A stretch of DNA of 64,000 nucleotides from NCBI RefSeq assembly GCF_006547145.1, contig NZ_CP041244.1, positions 2,170,001 through 2,234,000 of the forward strand, in the 5' to 3' direction. The stretch comes from Actinomadura sp. WMMA1423 (lineage in GTDB: Bacteria; Actinomycetota; Actinomycetes; Streptosporangiales; Streptosporangiaceae). Positions 1 to 7,369 of the stretch are shown here, piece after piece (position 1 is the stretch's first letter; each line of letters begins with the position of its first letter). Made by a program: the position numbers and the translations under genes. The notes beneath the pieces are model-generated. The model saw only the letters and a program-made list of their open reading frames with translations, was not told the origin of the DNA and did not search any database.

Positions 1-770
1 AGGCGCGCTGGTCCCCGGCCGACGGCTGCGTCGACAAGCAGTCGCTGGAGGGCGCGGACGCCGTGGTGCACCTGGCGGGCGCCGGGGTCGGCGACCGGCC
101 GTGGACCAAGGCCTACAAACAGAAGATCCGCGACAGCCGGCTGGTCGGCACCCGCACGCTCGCCGAGGCGATCGCGACCGCCTCGCCCCGGCCCCGGGTG
201 CTGGTGTGCGGCTCGGCGATCGGGTTCTACGGCGACACCGGAGACCGGGAGGTCGACGAGGACTCCCCCGCCGGGCAGGGGTTCCTGTCCGACCTCGTCC
301 GCGACTGGGAGGCCGCCGCCGCGCCCGCGCGCGACGCGGGGGTGCGGGTCGTCCATCCGCGGACGGGCGTCGTGCTGGCCCGCGAGGGCGGCATCCTCGG
401 GCGCACCCTCTCGCTCTTCAAGCTCGGCCTCGGCGGCGACCTCGGCGACGGCCGCCAGTGGACGAGCTGGATCTCCCTCCCCGACGAGATCGCCGCGCTG
501 CGGTTCCTCATCGACGCCGACATCGCCGGGCCGGTCAACCTGACCGCGCCGAACCCGGTGACCAACGACGCCTACACCAAGGCGGTCGGCCGCGCCCTGC
601 ACCGGCCCGCCCGGCTGTCGGTCCCGAAGTTCGCGCTGCGCGCCGCCCTGGGCGGCTTCGCCGACGAGGGTCCGCTGGTCAGCCAGCGGGTCCTGCCGCG
701 CCGGCTGCTGGACGCCGGGTTCGGGTTCGCGCACGAGGACGTCGACTCGGCCCTCGCGGCCGTGCTGTGA
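1..770 (+). CDS. TIGR01777-family NAD(P)-dependent epimerase, 5' truncated by window edge
   Basis: Extended SDR protein of the TIGR01777 (YfcH-like) family; the substrate is unknown for most members. The open frame runs in from base 3, so the N-terminal GxxGxxG nucleotide-binding loop lies outside the window. What is present starts near VVHLAGAGVGDRPW, followed by YKQKIRDSR and the SAIGFYGD segment with its catalytic-region Tyr. The C-terminal 50 residues (LSVPKFALRAALGG onward, with SQRVLPRRLLDAGF) match the DUF1731 tail typical of the family. It sits ahead of lipB, as in other actinobacteria. A Met at base 63 is internal, not the start. Confidence 0.9.
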   Translation, partial: ARWSPADGCVDKQSLEGADAVVHLAGAGVGDRPWTKAYKQKIRDSRLVGTRTLAEAIATASPRPRVLVCGSAIGFYGDTGDREVDEDSPAGQGFLSDLVRDWEAAAAPARDAGVRVVHPRTGVVLAREGGILGRTLSLFKLGLGGDLGDGRQWTSWISLPDEIAALRFLIDADIAGPVNLTAPNPVTNDAYTKAVGRALHRPARLSVPKFALRAALGGFADEGPLVSQRVLPRRLLDAGFGFAHEDVDSALAAVL

Positions 771-868
771 CTCCCAAGAAACGTCAAAGTCCCGGGCGGC
801 CTCCTTCGATGGCCATACGGTGGCGATGAGACGGACGGCCTACCCGGGACGGCCTACTAGGGGGATGC

Positions 869-1606
869 ATGAGCACCGACGGACAGCCGCACATCCTCGC
901 CATCGGCGGCGGCAGCTTCGTGCCCGACGGCAGGGAGGGGCTCGCCCCGAGCCCGCTGCTGCGCTACGCCTTCGACCTGACCGGCCAGGACCGCCCGAGG
1001 GTGTGCTTCCTGACGACCGCCGTCGGCGACGACGCGGGGTGCGTCGCCCGCTTCTACGCCGCGTTCTCCTCGATGGACGCCGAGGTCAGCCATCTCGCGC
1101 TGTTCCCGATGCCGAACGTCCCCGACGTCCGGGCGCACCTGCTCGGCCAGGACCTGCTGTACGTGTCGGGCGGCAGCGTCGCGAACCTGCTGGCCCTGTG
1201 GCGGCTGCACGGCCTCGACGAGATCATGCGCGAGGCGTGGCTGGAGGGCGTCGTGCTGTCCGGGCAGAGCGCGGGCGCGCTGTGCTGGCACGTCGGCGGC
1301 AACACCGACTCGTTCGGGCCGCAGCTGCGGCCGCTGACCGACGGCCTCGGCCTCCTGCCGTACTCGTGCGGCGTCCACTACGACAGCGACCCGCAGCGTC
1401 GCCCGCTGCTCCAGCAGCTCGTCGGCGAGGGGACCCTGCCCGGCGGGTACGCGGCCGACGAGGCGGTGGGCCTGCACTACGTCGGCGCCGAGTTCGTCCA
1501 GGCCGTCTCCTACCGGCGGGACGCGGGCGCCTACAGGATCGAGCCGGACGGGCCGGGGACGGCGAAGGAGTACCGGCTGGAACCCCGGCTGCTCGCCTCG
1601 TTCTGA
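869..1606 (+). CDS. Peptidase S51 (dipeptidase E-like) family protein
   Basis: 245-aa cytoplasmic class I glutamine-amidotransferase-like fold of peptidase family S51. The nucleophile elbow is GQSAGALCW with Ser134; [10 protein letters not shown] about 35 residues later supplies the probable catalytic His. The N-terminus LAIGGGSF fits the first strand of the fold. Family members cleave Asp-X dipeptides or cyanophycin fragments; which substrate applies here cannot be read from sequence. The ATG is preceded by AGGGGG at 859-864, a short spacing of 4. It lies between the epimerase and lipB on the same strand, 37 bp before lipB, so co-transcription with lipB is plausible. Confidence 0.85.
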   Translation: MSTDGQPHILAIGGGSFVPDGREGLAPSPLLRYAFDLTGQDRPRVCFLTTAVGDDAGCVARFYAAFSSMDAEVSHLALFPMPNVPDVRAHLLGQDLLYVSGGSVANLLALWRLHGLDEIMREAWLEGVVLSGQSAGALCWHVGGNTDSFGPQLRPLTDGLGLLPYSCGVHYDSDPQRRPLLQQLVGEGTLPGGYAADEAVGLHYVGAEFVQAVSYRRDAGAYRIEPDGPGTAKEYRLEPRLLASF

Positions 1607-1643
1607 GGAGCGGCTCGGGCGGTCACGGCATAAGCTTGCCCGT

Positions 1644-2357
1644 GTGAGCGATGTGGACGTACGCGAGCTGGTAGTGGTGCATGCGGGGTTCGGCTCGGCG
1701 GCCGTCCCCTACGAGGACGGCTGGGAGCTGCAGAAGCGCACCCACGCGCTGCGGGTGGACGACGCCATCCCCGACACCGTCCTGCTGCTGGAGCACCGGC
1801 CCGTCTACACGGCGGGCAAGCGGACGGAGGCGCTCGACCGCCCGTTCGGCGACCCCGGCGCCCCGGTCGTCGACGTCGACCGCGGCGGGAAGATCACCTG
1901 GCACGGCCCGGGGCAGCTCACCGGCTACCCGATCGTCCGGCTTCCCGACCCGGTGGACGTCGTCGGCTACGTGCGGCTGCTGGAGCGGATGATGATGGAC
2001 GTCTGCGCCGACCTCGGGCTGCGGACGGCGACGGTGGAGGGGCGCAGCGGCCTGTGGATCCCCGGGACGCCGGACCGCAAGATCGGCTCGATCGGGATCC
2101 GGGTGGCGCGCGGCGTCACGATGCACGGCTTCATGCTCAACTGCAACACCGACATGAGCTGGTTCGACCGGATCGTCCCCTGCGGGATCCGCGACGCCCA
2201 GTCGACCAGCCTCAGCCTCGAACTGGGCCGTGACGTGACGGTCGCCGAGATCGTCCCGCTCGTCGAACGGCACCTGGCGGAGGCGCTCGGCGCGGCGGAG
2301 ACGTTCCACCGCACCACGGCGCAGCTCGGAGTCCCGGCTCAGGCCGTCGCCCCGTAG
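1644..2357 (+). CDS. lipB: Lipoyl(octanoyl) transferase LipB
   Basis: Transfers octanoate from octanoyl-ACP to the lipoyl domains of 2-oxoacid dehydrogenases and the glycine cleavage H protein, the first step of lipoate assembly. The 237-aa protein shows the family signatures: [27 protein letters not shown], the catalytic Lys146 in [10 protein letters not shown], and the acyl-carrying Cys180 in RIVPCGI. The start is GTG at 1644, giving [10 protein letters not shown]. Its product feeds LipA, encoded 0.8 kb downstream, although an opposing DUF1877 gene separates the two here. Confidence 0.95.
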   Translation: MSDVDVRELVVVHAGFGSAAVPYEDGWELQKRTHALRVDDAIPDTVLLLEHRPVYTAGKRTEALDRPFGDPGAPVVDVDRGGKITWHGPGQLTGYPIVRLPDPVDVVGYVRLLERMMMDVCADLGLRTATVEGRSGLWIPGTPDRKIGSIGIRVARGVTMHGFMLNCNTDMSWFDRIVPCGIRDAQSTSLSLELGRDVTVAEIVPLVERHLAEALGAAETFHRTTAQLGVPAQAVAP

Positions 2358-2443
2358 GCGCTCATCCCGCAGCCGGCCCTCTGCGGGCGGCCACCCTGAA
2401 CACGGTCAGACCGTCGCCCTGGACCCGGTCGCCCCGCGAGCGG

Positions 2444-2944
2444 TCAGGCCATCACCTTGTAGACGGCCTGGCCCTCGGTGGCGGCGAGCCGGAAGAACTC
2501 GCCGAGTCCCGCGTAGGCGGGCTGGAACACCCGTTCGCGGGCGGCGGAGTCCAGCCGCCCGGCGTCCTGGACGCCGGCGTGGACCATCGCGGCCGGGTCG
2601 TAGCGTCCGGCGATCTCGGCGAACGGCGTCGCGGCCAGGTGGTCGGCGGCGGGCTTGACCCGCTCGGGGGCGAGGTAGATCACGTCCATGCCGAGCTCGT
2701 CGGCGCCGTCCTCGGTGAGCAGCCGCCCGCCGCACACGACGTCGGCCTCGGGCTGGCGGCCCTCCCACGGGTCTCCGGTCACGAGGTAGTGCATCGCCTG
2801 CCACGCCCGGCCGAGCTCGAACAGCGCGCCCGCGCCGCGCCGCCGCCAGTTCGCGTCGCCGAAGACGTGGCGCGCGATCCGCCCGGGATCGGGCTCGCCC
2901 TCCAGCACGGGCGGCACCCTGAGGTACGACATTGCCAGACCCAC
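2444..2944 (-). CDS. DUF1877 (YfbM-like) family protein
   Basis: 166-aa cytoplasmic protein of the DUF1877 family, whose biochemical function is unknown. It shows the usual opening (MG..MSYLRVPP) and the conserved core GRAWQAMHYLVTGDPW, followed by VIYLAPERV and FAEIAGRYD. It is transcribed against the lipoate genes and lies between them. An internal ATG (MSYLRV, start 2929) is a possible alternative, but family members normally begin with MG, so the longer form is kept. No membrane segment or signal peptide is visible. Confidence 0.8.
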   Translation of the reverse strand: MGLAMSYLRVPPVLEGEPDPGRIARHVFGDANWRRRGAGALFELGRAWQAMHYLVTGDPWEGRQPEADVVCGGRLLTEDGADELGMDVIYLAPERVKPAADHLAATPFAEIAGRYDPAAMVHAGVQDAGRLDSAARERVFQPAYAGLGEFFRLAATEGQAVYKVMA

Positions 2945-3149
2945 GGTGGTCCTCCTGCTGACGCTGTTGCGTGACGACAGGGAGTCACCCTAGAGAGATC
3001 CATTGACGTAGATGGCCGAAACACGCGAATCGGCTGCACGGGCGGAGTACCGTCATACGTTCGAGATCGCTCCGATACGCCTTCGATGCCCCTCCCGCCG
3101 ACGGGCGCCGGTGTGCCGGGACCGCTGATCGCGACGTACGCTGGGAGCC

Positions 3150-4076
3150 GTGACGACGGTGACACCTGAGGGACGCAAGCTCCTGCGCGTCGAGGCGCGC
3201 AACAGCCAGACCCCGATCGAGCGCAAGCCCGAGTGGATCAAGACCCGGATGAAGATGGGCCCGCAGTACCGCGAGCTCACCGGCCTGGTGAAGTCCGAGG
3301 GCCTGCACACGGTGTGCCAGGAGGCCGGCTGCCCCAACATCTTCGAATGCTGGGAGGACCGCGAGGCCACCTTCCTCATCGGGGGCGACCAGTGCACCCG
3401 GCGCTGCGACTTCTGCCAGATCGACACCGGCAAGCCCGCCGCGCTCGACCGCGACGAGCCGCGCCGCGTCGCCGAGTCCGTCGCGACGATGGGGCTGAAG
3501 TACGCGACCGTCACCGGCGTCGCCCGCGACGACCTCGAGGACGGCGGCGCCTGGCTGTACGCCGAGACCGTCCGGGCGATCCACGCCGCGGTCCCCGGCT
3601 GCGGCGTCGAGCTGCTGATCCCCGACTTCAACGCCGTCCCCGAGCAGCTCGCCGAGGTGTTCTCGGCCCGGCCGGAGGTGCTCGCGCACAACGTGGAGAC
3701 CGTCCCGCGGATCTTCAAGCGGATCCGGCCCGGGTTCCGGTACGAGCGCTCCCTGGAGGTCATCACCCGGGCGCGCGAGGACGGGCTGGTCACCAAGTCG
3801 AACCTGATCCTCGGCATGGGCGAGACCCGCGAGGAGGTCTCGCAGGCGCTGCGCGACCTGCACGAGGCCGGCTGCGAGCTCATCACGATCACCCAGTACC
3901 TGCGGCCGAGCCCCCGCCACCACCCGGTGGAGCGGTGGGTCAAGCCCGAGGAGTTCGTGGAGCTGGCGGCCGAGGCCGAGGAGATCGGCTTCGCGGGCGT
4001 GATGTCCGGACCGCTCGTGCGGTCCAGCTACCGCGCCGGCCGCCTCTACAAGCAGGCCGTCTCCGCGCGCGGCTGA
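3150..4076 (+). CDS. lipA: Lipoyl synthase LipA (radical SAM)
   Basis: Inserts two sulfur atoms into protein-bound octanoyl groups to make lipoate. The 308-aa protein carries both iron-sulfur cluster motifs: the auxiliary-cluster CX4CX5C ([12 protein letters not shown]) near residue 55 and the radical SAM CX3CX2C in CTRRCDFC near residue 88. The closing segment [12 protein letters not shown] holds the terminal Ser-containing motif of LipA. The GTG at 3150 follows GGGAGCC. It completes the pathway started by lipB and is followed 47 bp later by the DUF4191 gene. Confidence 0.96.
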   Translation: MTTVTPEGRKLLRVEARNSQTPIERKPEWIKTRMKMGPQYRELTGLVKSEGLHTVCQEAGCPNIFECWEDREATFLIGGDQCTRRCDFCQIDTGKPAALDRDEPRRVAESVATMGLKYATVTGVARDDLEDGGAWLYAETVRAIHAAVPGCGVELLIPDFNAVPEQLAEVFSARPEVLAHNVETVPRIFKRIRPGFRYERSLEVITRAREDGLVTKSNLILGMGETREEVSQALRDLHEAGCELITITQYLRPSPRHHPVERWVKPEEFVELAAEAEEIGFAGVMSGPLVRSSYRAGRLYKQAVSARG

Positions 4077-4123
4077 CGACCGGGCTGGCGGGGCGGCGGC
4101 CCGACCCGACTATCCTTGGACGC

Positions 4124-4819
4124 ATGTCGAAAAAGCCCACGGACGGGGCCCAGGAGAGTCCAGGGCGCCTCAAGCAGATCCGCATGGTCGCCCAGGTGCT
4201 CCGCCAGGCCGACCCGAAGGCGCTGCCGATCGTGTTCGCCTCCGCGATCGGGACGCTGGTCGTCGTCATCCTCATCGGGCTGATCATCGGCCAGCTGTGG
4301 TTCTTCATCCCGCTGGGCGTCCTCGCCGCGTTCGCCGTCGGCATGATCGTCTTCGGGCAGCTGGCGCAGCGCGCCCAGTACAAGGTGATCGCGGGCCAGC
4401 CCGGCGCGGCCGCCGCGATCCTGAAGAACATGCGCGGCAACTGGTCGGTGACCGAGGCGGTCAGCGGCAACCGGAACCTCGACATGGTGCACCGCGTGGT
4501 GGGGCGACCCGGCGTGGTGCTCGTCTCGGAGGGCCCCCGCAGGCGCGTCGGCCCACTGCTCGGCGCGGAGAAGAAGCGCATCGCCCGCGCCGTCAGCCAG
4601 ATGGAGATCTACGACATCCAGGTCGGCGACGACGAGGGACAGATCCCGGTCGACAAGCTGCAGCGCCACCTGATGAAGCTGCCCCGCAACCTCACCAAGG
4701 GGCAGGTCGCCGAGCTGAACGACCGGCTCCAGGCGCTCCCCCGGTCGATGCAGATGCCGAAGGGCCCGATGCCCAGAGGCGCGAAGATGCCCAAGGGCCC
4801 GAAGCCCAAGCTGCGCTGA
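4124..4819 (+). CDS. DUF4191 family membrane protein
   Basis: 231-aa integral membrane protein of the actinobacterial DUF4191 family; function unknown. After a short basic cytoplasmic N-terminus there are two hydrophobic segments (about residues 36-58 and 60-80). A soluble domain follows, with GAAAAILKNMRGNW and LLGAEKKRIARAV. The C-terminus is rich in Pro, Lys and Gly (repeats like MPKGP and KGPKPK) and is probably unstructured and basic. It follows lipA closely and precedes a strong terminator. The frame is open far upstream through lipA, but that part is a shadow; the ATG at 4124 begins the conserved domain. Confidence 0.85.
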   Translation: MSKKPTDGAQESPGRLKQIRMVAQVLRQADPKALPIVFASAIGTLVVVILIGLIIGQLWFFIPLGVLAAFAVGMIVFGQLAQRAQYKVIAGQPGAAAAILKNMRGNWSVTEAVSGNRNLDMVHRVVGRPGVVLVSEGPRRRVGPLLGAEKKRIARAVSQMEIYDIQVGDDEGQIPVDKLQRHLMKLPRNLTKGQVAELNDRLQALPRSMQMPKGPMPRGAKMPKGPKPKLR

Positions 4820-4831
4820 CCCCCCGAACGT

Positions 4832-4860
4832 AAAGCGCCCCCTCGGGGGCGCTTTTCCTT
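4832..4860 (+). terminator. Rho-independent terminator after the lipA-DUF4191 unit
   Basis: A hairpin with arms AAAGCGCCCC and GGGGCGCTTT (10 bp, loop CTCG) followed by a short T-rich run begins 12 bp after the DUF4191 stop. It should end the lipA-DUF4191 transcript before the opposing RDD gene. Confidence 0.85.
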
Positions 4861-4906
4861 TTCCGGTCGGCTCTTCCAGCTCCCCGACCGGCCCCGCCGG
4901 CGCTCC

Positions 4907-4946
4907 CGCTCCGGCTAGATGGTGACCGCTCCGGCTAGATGGTGAC
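4907..4946. repeat. Exact 20-bp tandem duplication across a stop codon
   Basis: Bases 4907-4926 and 4927-4946 are identical 20-mers (CGCTCCGGCTAGATGGTGAC). The second copy holds the last codons and stop of the RDD gene (Val-Thr-Ile-stop on the minus strand); the first repeats them just past the stop. The encoded protein is not altered. Confidence 0.95.
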
Positions 4947-5411
4947 GACGACGGTGTTGCTCGCGCGGTCGTGCATGCCGCGGTAGTCGCGGTCCCAGAT
5001 CAGCGCGGGGATGACCAGGAGCAGCAGCAGCGTCCGGGCGAGGGCCCAGCCGAGGCCGACCGGGCGGCCGTCCAGCCGGGCGACGCGGATGCCGCACAGC
5101 CGCTTGCCGATCGTCGTGCCGAGGAACGCGGTGAGCACCCACGCCTGCAGGCCGAAGATGAGCAGCGTCCACGAGCTGCGCTCGGCGGGCTCCCACCCGA
5201 ACGAGCGCGCGAGCAGGCTCGCCACCAGCATCGACAGGCCCCAGTCGATGAACAGGGCGAGGAGCCGGCGGCCGTAGGGCGCGACGGATCCGCTGCCGCT
5301 CTCCGGGAGGCCGATCCGCTTGCCGGGCTCGCCGAGGTCGGCCCCCGCCGAGCGCGCGCCGCCGAGCCAGGTCTGCGTCCACCGCGGCCCGGCCGCCTTA
5401 CCACCGCTCAT
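4935..5411 (-). CDS. RDD family membrane protein
   Basis: 158-aa small membrane protein of the RDD family, often linked to ion or osmolyte transport, without a firm activity here. About 45 soluble residues precede hydrophobic segments around residues 47-70, 80-102 and 123-140. The family landmarks are RRLLALFIDWGL (the RDD position reads FID) and GTTIGKRLCGIRV. The closing RDYRGMHDRASNTVVV contains the conserved H-D-R segment. It is transcribed toward lipA-DUF4191 and diverges from glnA. Its stop codon lies in a 20-bp tandem duplication. Confidence 0.88.
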   Translation of the reverse strand: MSGGKAAGPRWTQTWLGGARSAGADLGEPGKRIGLPESGSGSVAPYGRRLLALFIDWGLSMLVASLLARSFGWEPAERSSWTLLIFGLQAWVLTAFLGTTIGKRLCGIRVARLDGRPVGLGWALARTLLLLLVIPALIWDRDYRGMHDRASNTVVVTI

Positions 5412-5477
5412 GGCCCTACGCTATCCCGTCCCTCCGAAGGTTCGGACGCGGCTCCCGGGGGAAGCCCGGAGTGACCC

Positions 5478-5531
5478 GTAACACAGCGGAAACATACGAG
5501 ACATGGCCGGGAAACGGCGCGGACATAACGT
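5478..5531 (+). promoter_or_regulatory. GlnR box and -10 element upstream of glnA
   Basis: Four half-sites with exact 6-bp gaps: GTAAC (5478-5482), GAAAC (5489-5493), GACAT (5500-5504), GAAAC (5511-5515). This matches the GlnR operator described in Streptomyces (gTnAC-n6-GaAAC repeated twice). A -10 like TAACGT follows at 5526-5531, which puts the box where an activator would sit. It predicts GlnR control of glnA under nitrogen limitation; glnR itself is not in the window. Confidence 0.85.
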
Positions 5532-5564
5532 CGTCTAAGCCGAGAACCGCCCTGAGGAGGCTGG

Positions 5565-6989
5565 ATGTTCAGCAGCGCCGAAGAGGTCCTGAGCTATATC
5601 AGGAACGAAGGTGTGCGTTTCGTCGACTGCCGGTTCGTGGACCTGCCGGGCAAGATGCAGCACTTCACGTTCCCCGTCGAGAGCTTCGGCGAGAGCGTCT
5701 TCACCGACGGGCTGATGTTCGACGGGTCGTCCGTCCGCGGTTTCCAGGAGATCCACGAGTCGGACATGCTCCTGCTGCCGGACCCGAGCACCGCGGTCGT
5801 GGACCCGTTCCGCCAGCACAAGACGCTCATCCTGAACTTCTTCGTGCACGACCCGCTGACCGGCGAGCCCTACAGCCGCGACCCGCGCAACATCGCCCGC
5901 AAGGCCCAGGAGTACCTGCGCGGCACCGGCATCGCCGACACCTGCTACTTCGGCCCCGAGGCCGAGTTCTACATCTTCGACGACGTCCGCTTCGAGACCA
6001 AGCAGAACGCGGGCTACTACTACCTCGACTCCGTCGAGGGCGCCTGGAACACCGGCCGCGAGGAGCCCGGCGGCAACCTCGGCGCCAAGCCCCCCTACAA
6101 GGGCGGCTACTTCCCCGTCCCGCCGATGGACCACTACACCGACCTGCGCTCGGAGATGGTGGCCCAGCTCCTGGAGTCGGGCATCCACGTCGAGATGCAG
6201 CACCACGAGGTGGGCACCGCCGGCCAGGCCGAGATCGACTTCCGCTTCGACACGCTGCTGAAGACGGCCGACAACCTGCTGCTCTACAAGTACATCGTGA
6301 AGAACGTCGCGCGCGCGGCCGGCAAGACCGTCACGTTCATGCCCAAGCCGATCTTCGCGGACAACGGGTCGGGCATGCACTGCCACCAGTCCCTGTGGAA
6401 GGACGGCTCGCCCCTCTTCTACGACGAGGTCGGCTACGCGGGGCTGTCCGACAACGCCCGCTACTACATCGGCGGCCTGCTCAAGCACGCCCCGTCCCTG
6501 CTGGCCTTCACCAACCCGACGGTGAACAGCTACCACCGCCTGGTCCCCGGCTACGAGGCCCCGGTCAACCTGGTCTACTCCCAGCGCAACCGCTCGGCCT
6601 GCATCCGAGTCCCGATCACCGGCTCCAACCCGAAGGCCAAGCGGATCGAGTTCCGCGTGCCGGACCCGTCCTGCAACCCCTACCTGGCCTTCTCGGCCAT
6701 GCTGATGGCCGGCCTGGACGGCATCAAGAACAAGATCGAGCCCGCGGAGCCGGTCGACAAGGACCTCTACGAGCTGCCGCCCGAGGAGGCCCGCGCCATC
6801 CCGCAGGTCCCCGGCAGCCTCCCCGAGGTCCTCGCCGCCCTGGAGGCCGACCACGACTACCTGCTCGAAGGCGGCGTCTTCACCCAGGACCTCATCGAGA
6901 CCTACATCACGATGAAGAACGAGTTCGAGATCGACCCCATCCGCCTGCGCCCCCACCCCCACGAGTTCGAGCTCTACTACGACATTTAG
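5565..6989 (+). CDS. glnA: Glutamine synthetase type I, adenylylatable (GSI-beta)
   Basis: ATP-dependent synthesis of glutamine from glutamate and ammonium; a cytoplasmic dodecamer. The 474-aa length is normal for GSI-beta. Visible motifs are FDGSSVRGF, the Mg-binding region [10 protein letters not shown], the [13 protein letters not shown] ammonium/metal segment, the ATP-binding region [12 protein letters not shown], and NRSACIRVP. The adenylylation site is intact: Tyr402 in [12 protein letters not shown]. The window also encodes GlnE, the enzyme that modifies this Tyr. The ATG follows GAGGAGG. Expression is predicted to be under the GlnR box immediately upstream, with a strong terminator downstream. 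Confidence 0.97.
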   Translation: MFSSAEEVLSYIRNEGVRFVDCRFVDLPGKMQHFTFPVESFGESVFTDGLMFDGSSVRGFQEIHESDMLLLPDPSTAVVDPFRQHKTLILNFFVHDPLTGEPYSRDPRNIARKAQEYLRGTGIADTCYFGPEAEFYIFDDVRFETKQNAGYYYLDSVEGAWNTGREEPGGNLGAKPPYKGGYFPVPPMDHYTDLRSEMVAQLLESGIHVEMQHHEVGTAGQAEIDFRFDTLLKTADNLLLYKYIVKNVARAAGKTVTFMPKPIFADNGSGMHCHQSLWKDGSPLFYDEVGYAGLSDNARYYIGGLLKHAPSLLAFTNPTVNSYHRLVPGYEAPVNLVYSQRNRSACIRVPITGSNPKAKRIEFRVPDPSCNPYLAFSAMLMAGLDGIKNKIEPAEPVDKDLYELPPEEARAIPQVPGSLPEVLAALEADHDYLLEGGVFTQDLIETYITMKNEFEIDPIRLRPHPHEFELYYDI

Positions 6990-7369
6990 GATCGCCGCAG
7001 GTCAGAGCGAGTTTCCGCTCTCCTGGGCCGTCTGCGGGCCGTCGGCCGTGTCCTTCCTTCACCGGAGGGCACGGCCGACGGCCTTTCTGTGGTCGGCCTT
7101 GGGGCGGCGAGGCGATCGATGCCGAAGCTGGAGCGTGCCTCCAAGCTTGCTCCGCAGGGTGAGGCGCTGGAGATCGCGCGCACTCCCATGACCCTGGCGG
7201 AGCCCTACGCGCCCTGAAGCCGCGCTGCCCCGCCGGGGTGTCGGTGGGGCGGCCTACCGTGGGGGGCTTGGTAGATCGGATCGTGTCGTGCGGGCACTGG
7301 GACGAGGTGGCCGTGGCACTGGCGCGGGGCTGGCATCATGTGGGCCGAGCGCGCGGGTGAGGGGGCGGG
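6990..7369. other. Intergenic region after glnA: terminator and a doubtful 32-codon ORF
   Basis: 380 bp without a recognisable gene. It contains the glnA terminator (listed separately). A short open frame on the plus strand, 7119-7217, would encode 32 residues beginning MPKLERASKLAPQ and ending MTLAEPYAP. It has no clear ribosome-binding site and no family I recognise, so it is only a possibility. Confidence 0.4.
7037..7090 (+). terminator. glnA terminator hairpin
   Basis: A perfect 14-bp stem (GGCCGTCGGCCGTG at 7037-7050 with its complement at 7070-7083) closes a 19-nt loop and is followed by TTTCTGT. It starts 48 bp after the glnA stop. Confidence 0.85.

Noticed and set aside
2358..2443. 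Terminator after lipB
   Set aside because: Only a 6-bp CCGCAG/CTGCGG stem without a T-run; too weak to list.
3233..4123. N-terminal extension of the DUF4191 gene through lipA
   Set aside because: Out of frame with lipA and compositionally a shadow; DUF4191 proteins begin at the ATG at 4124.
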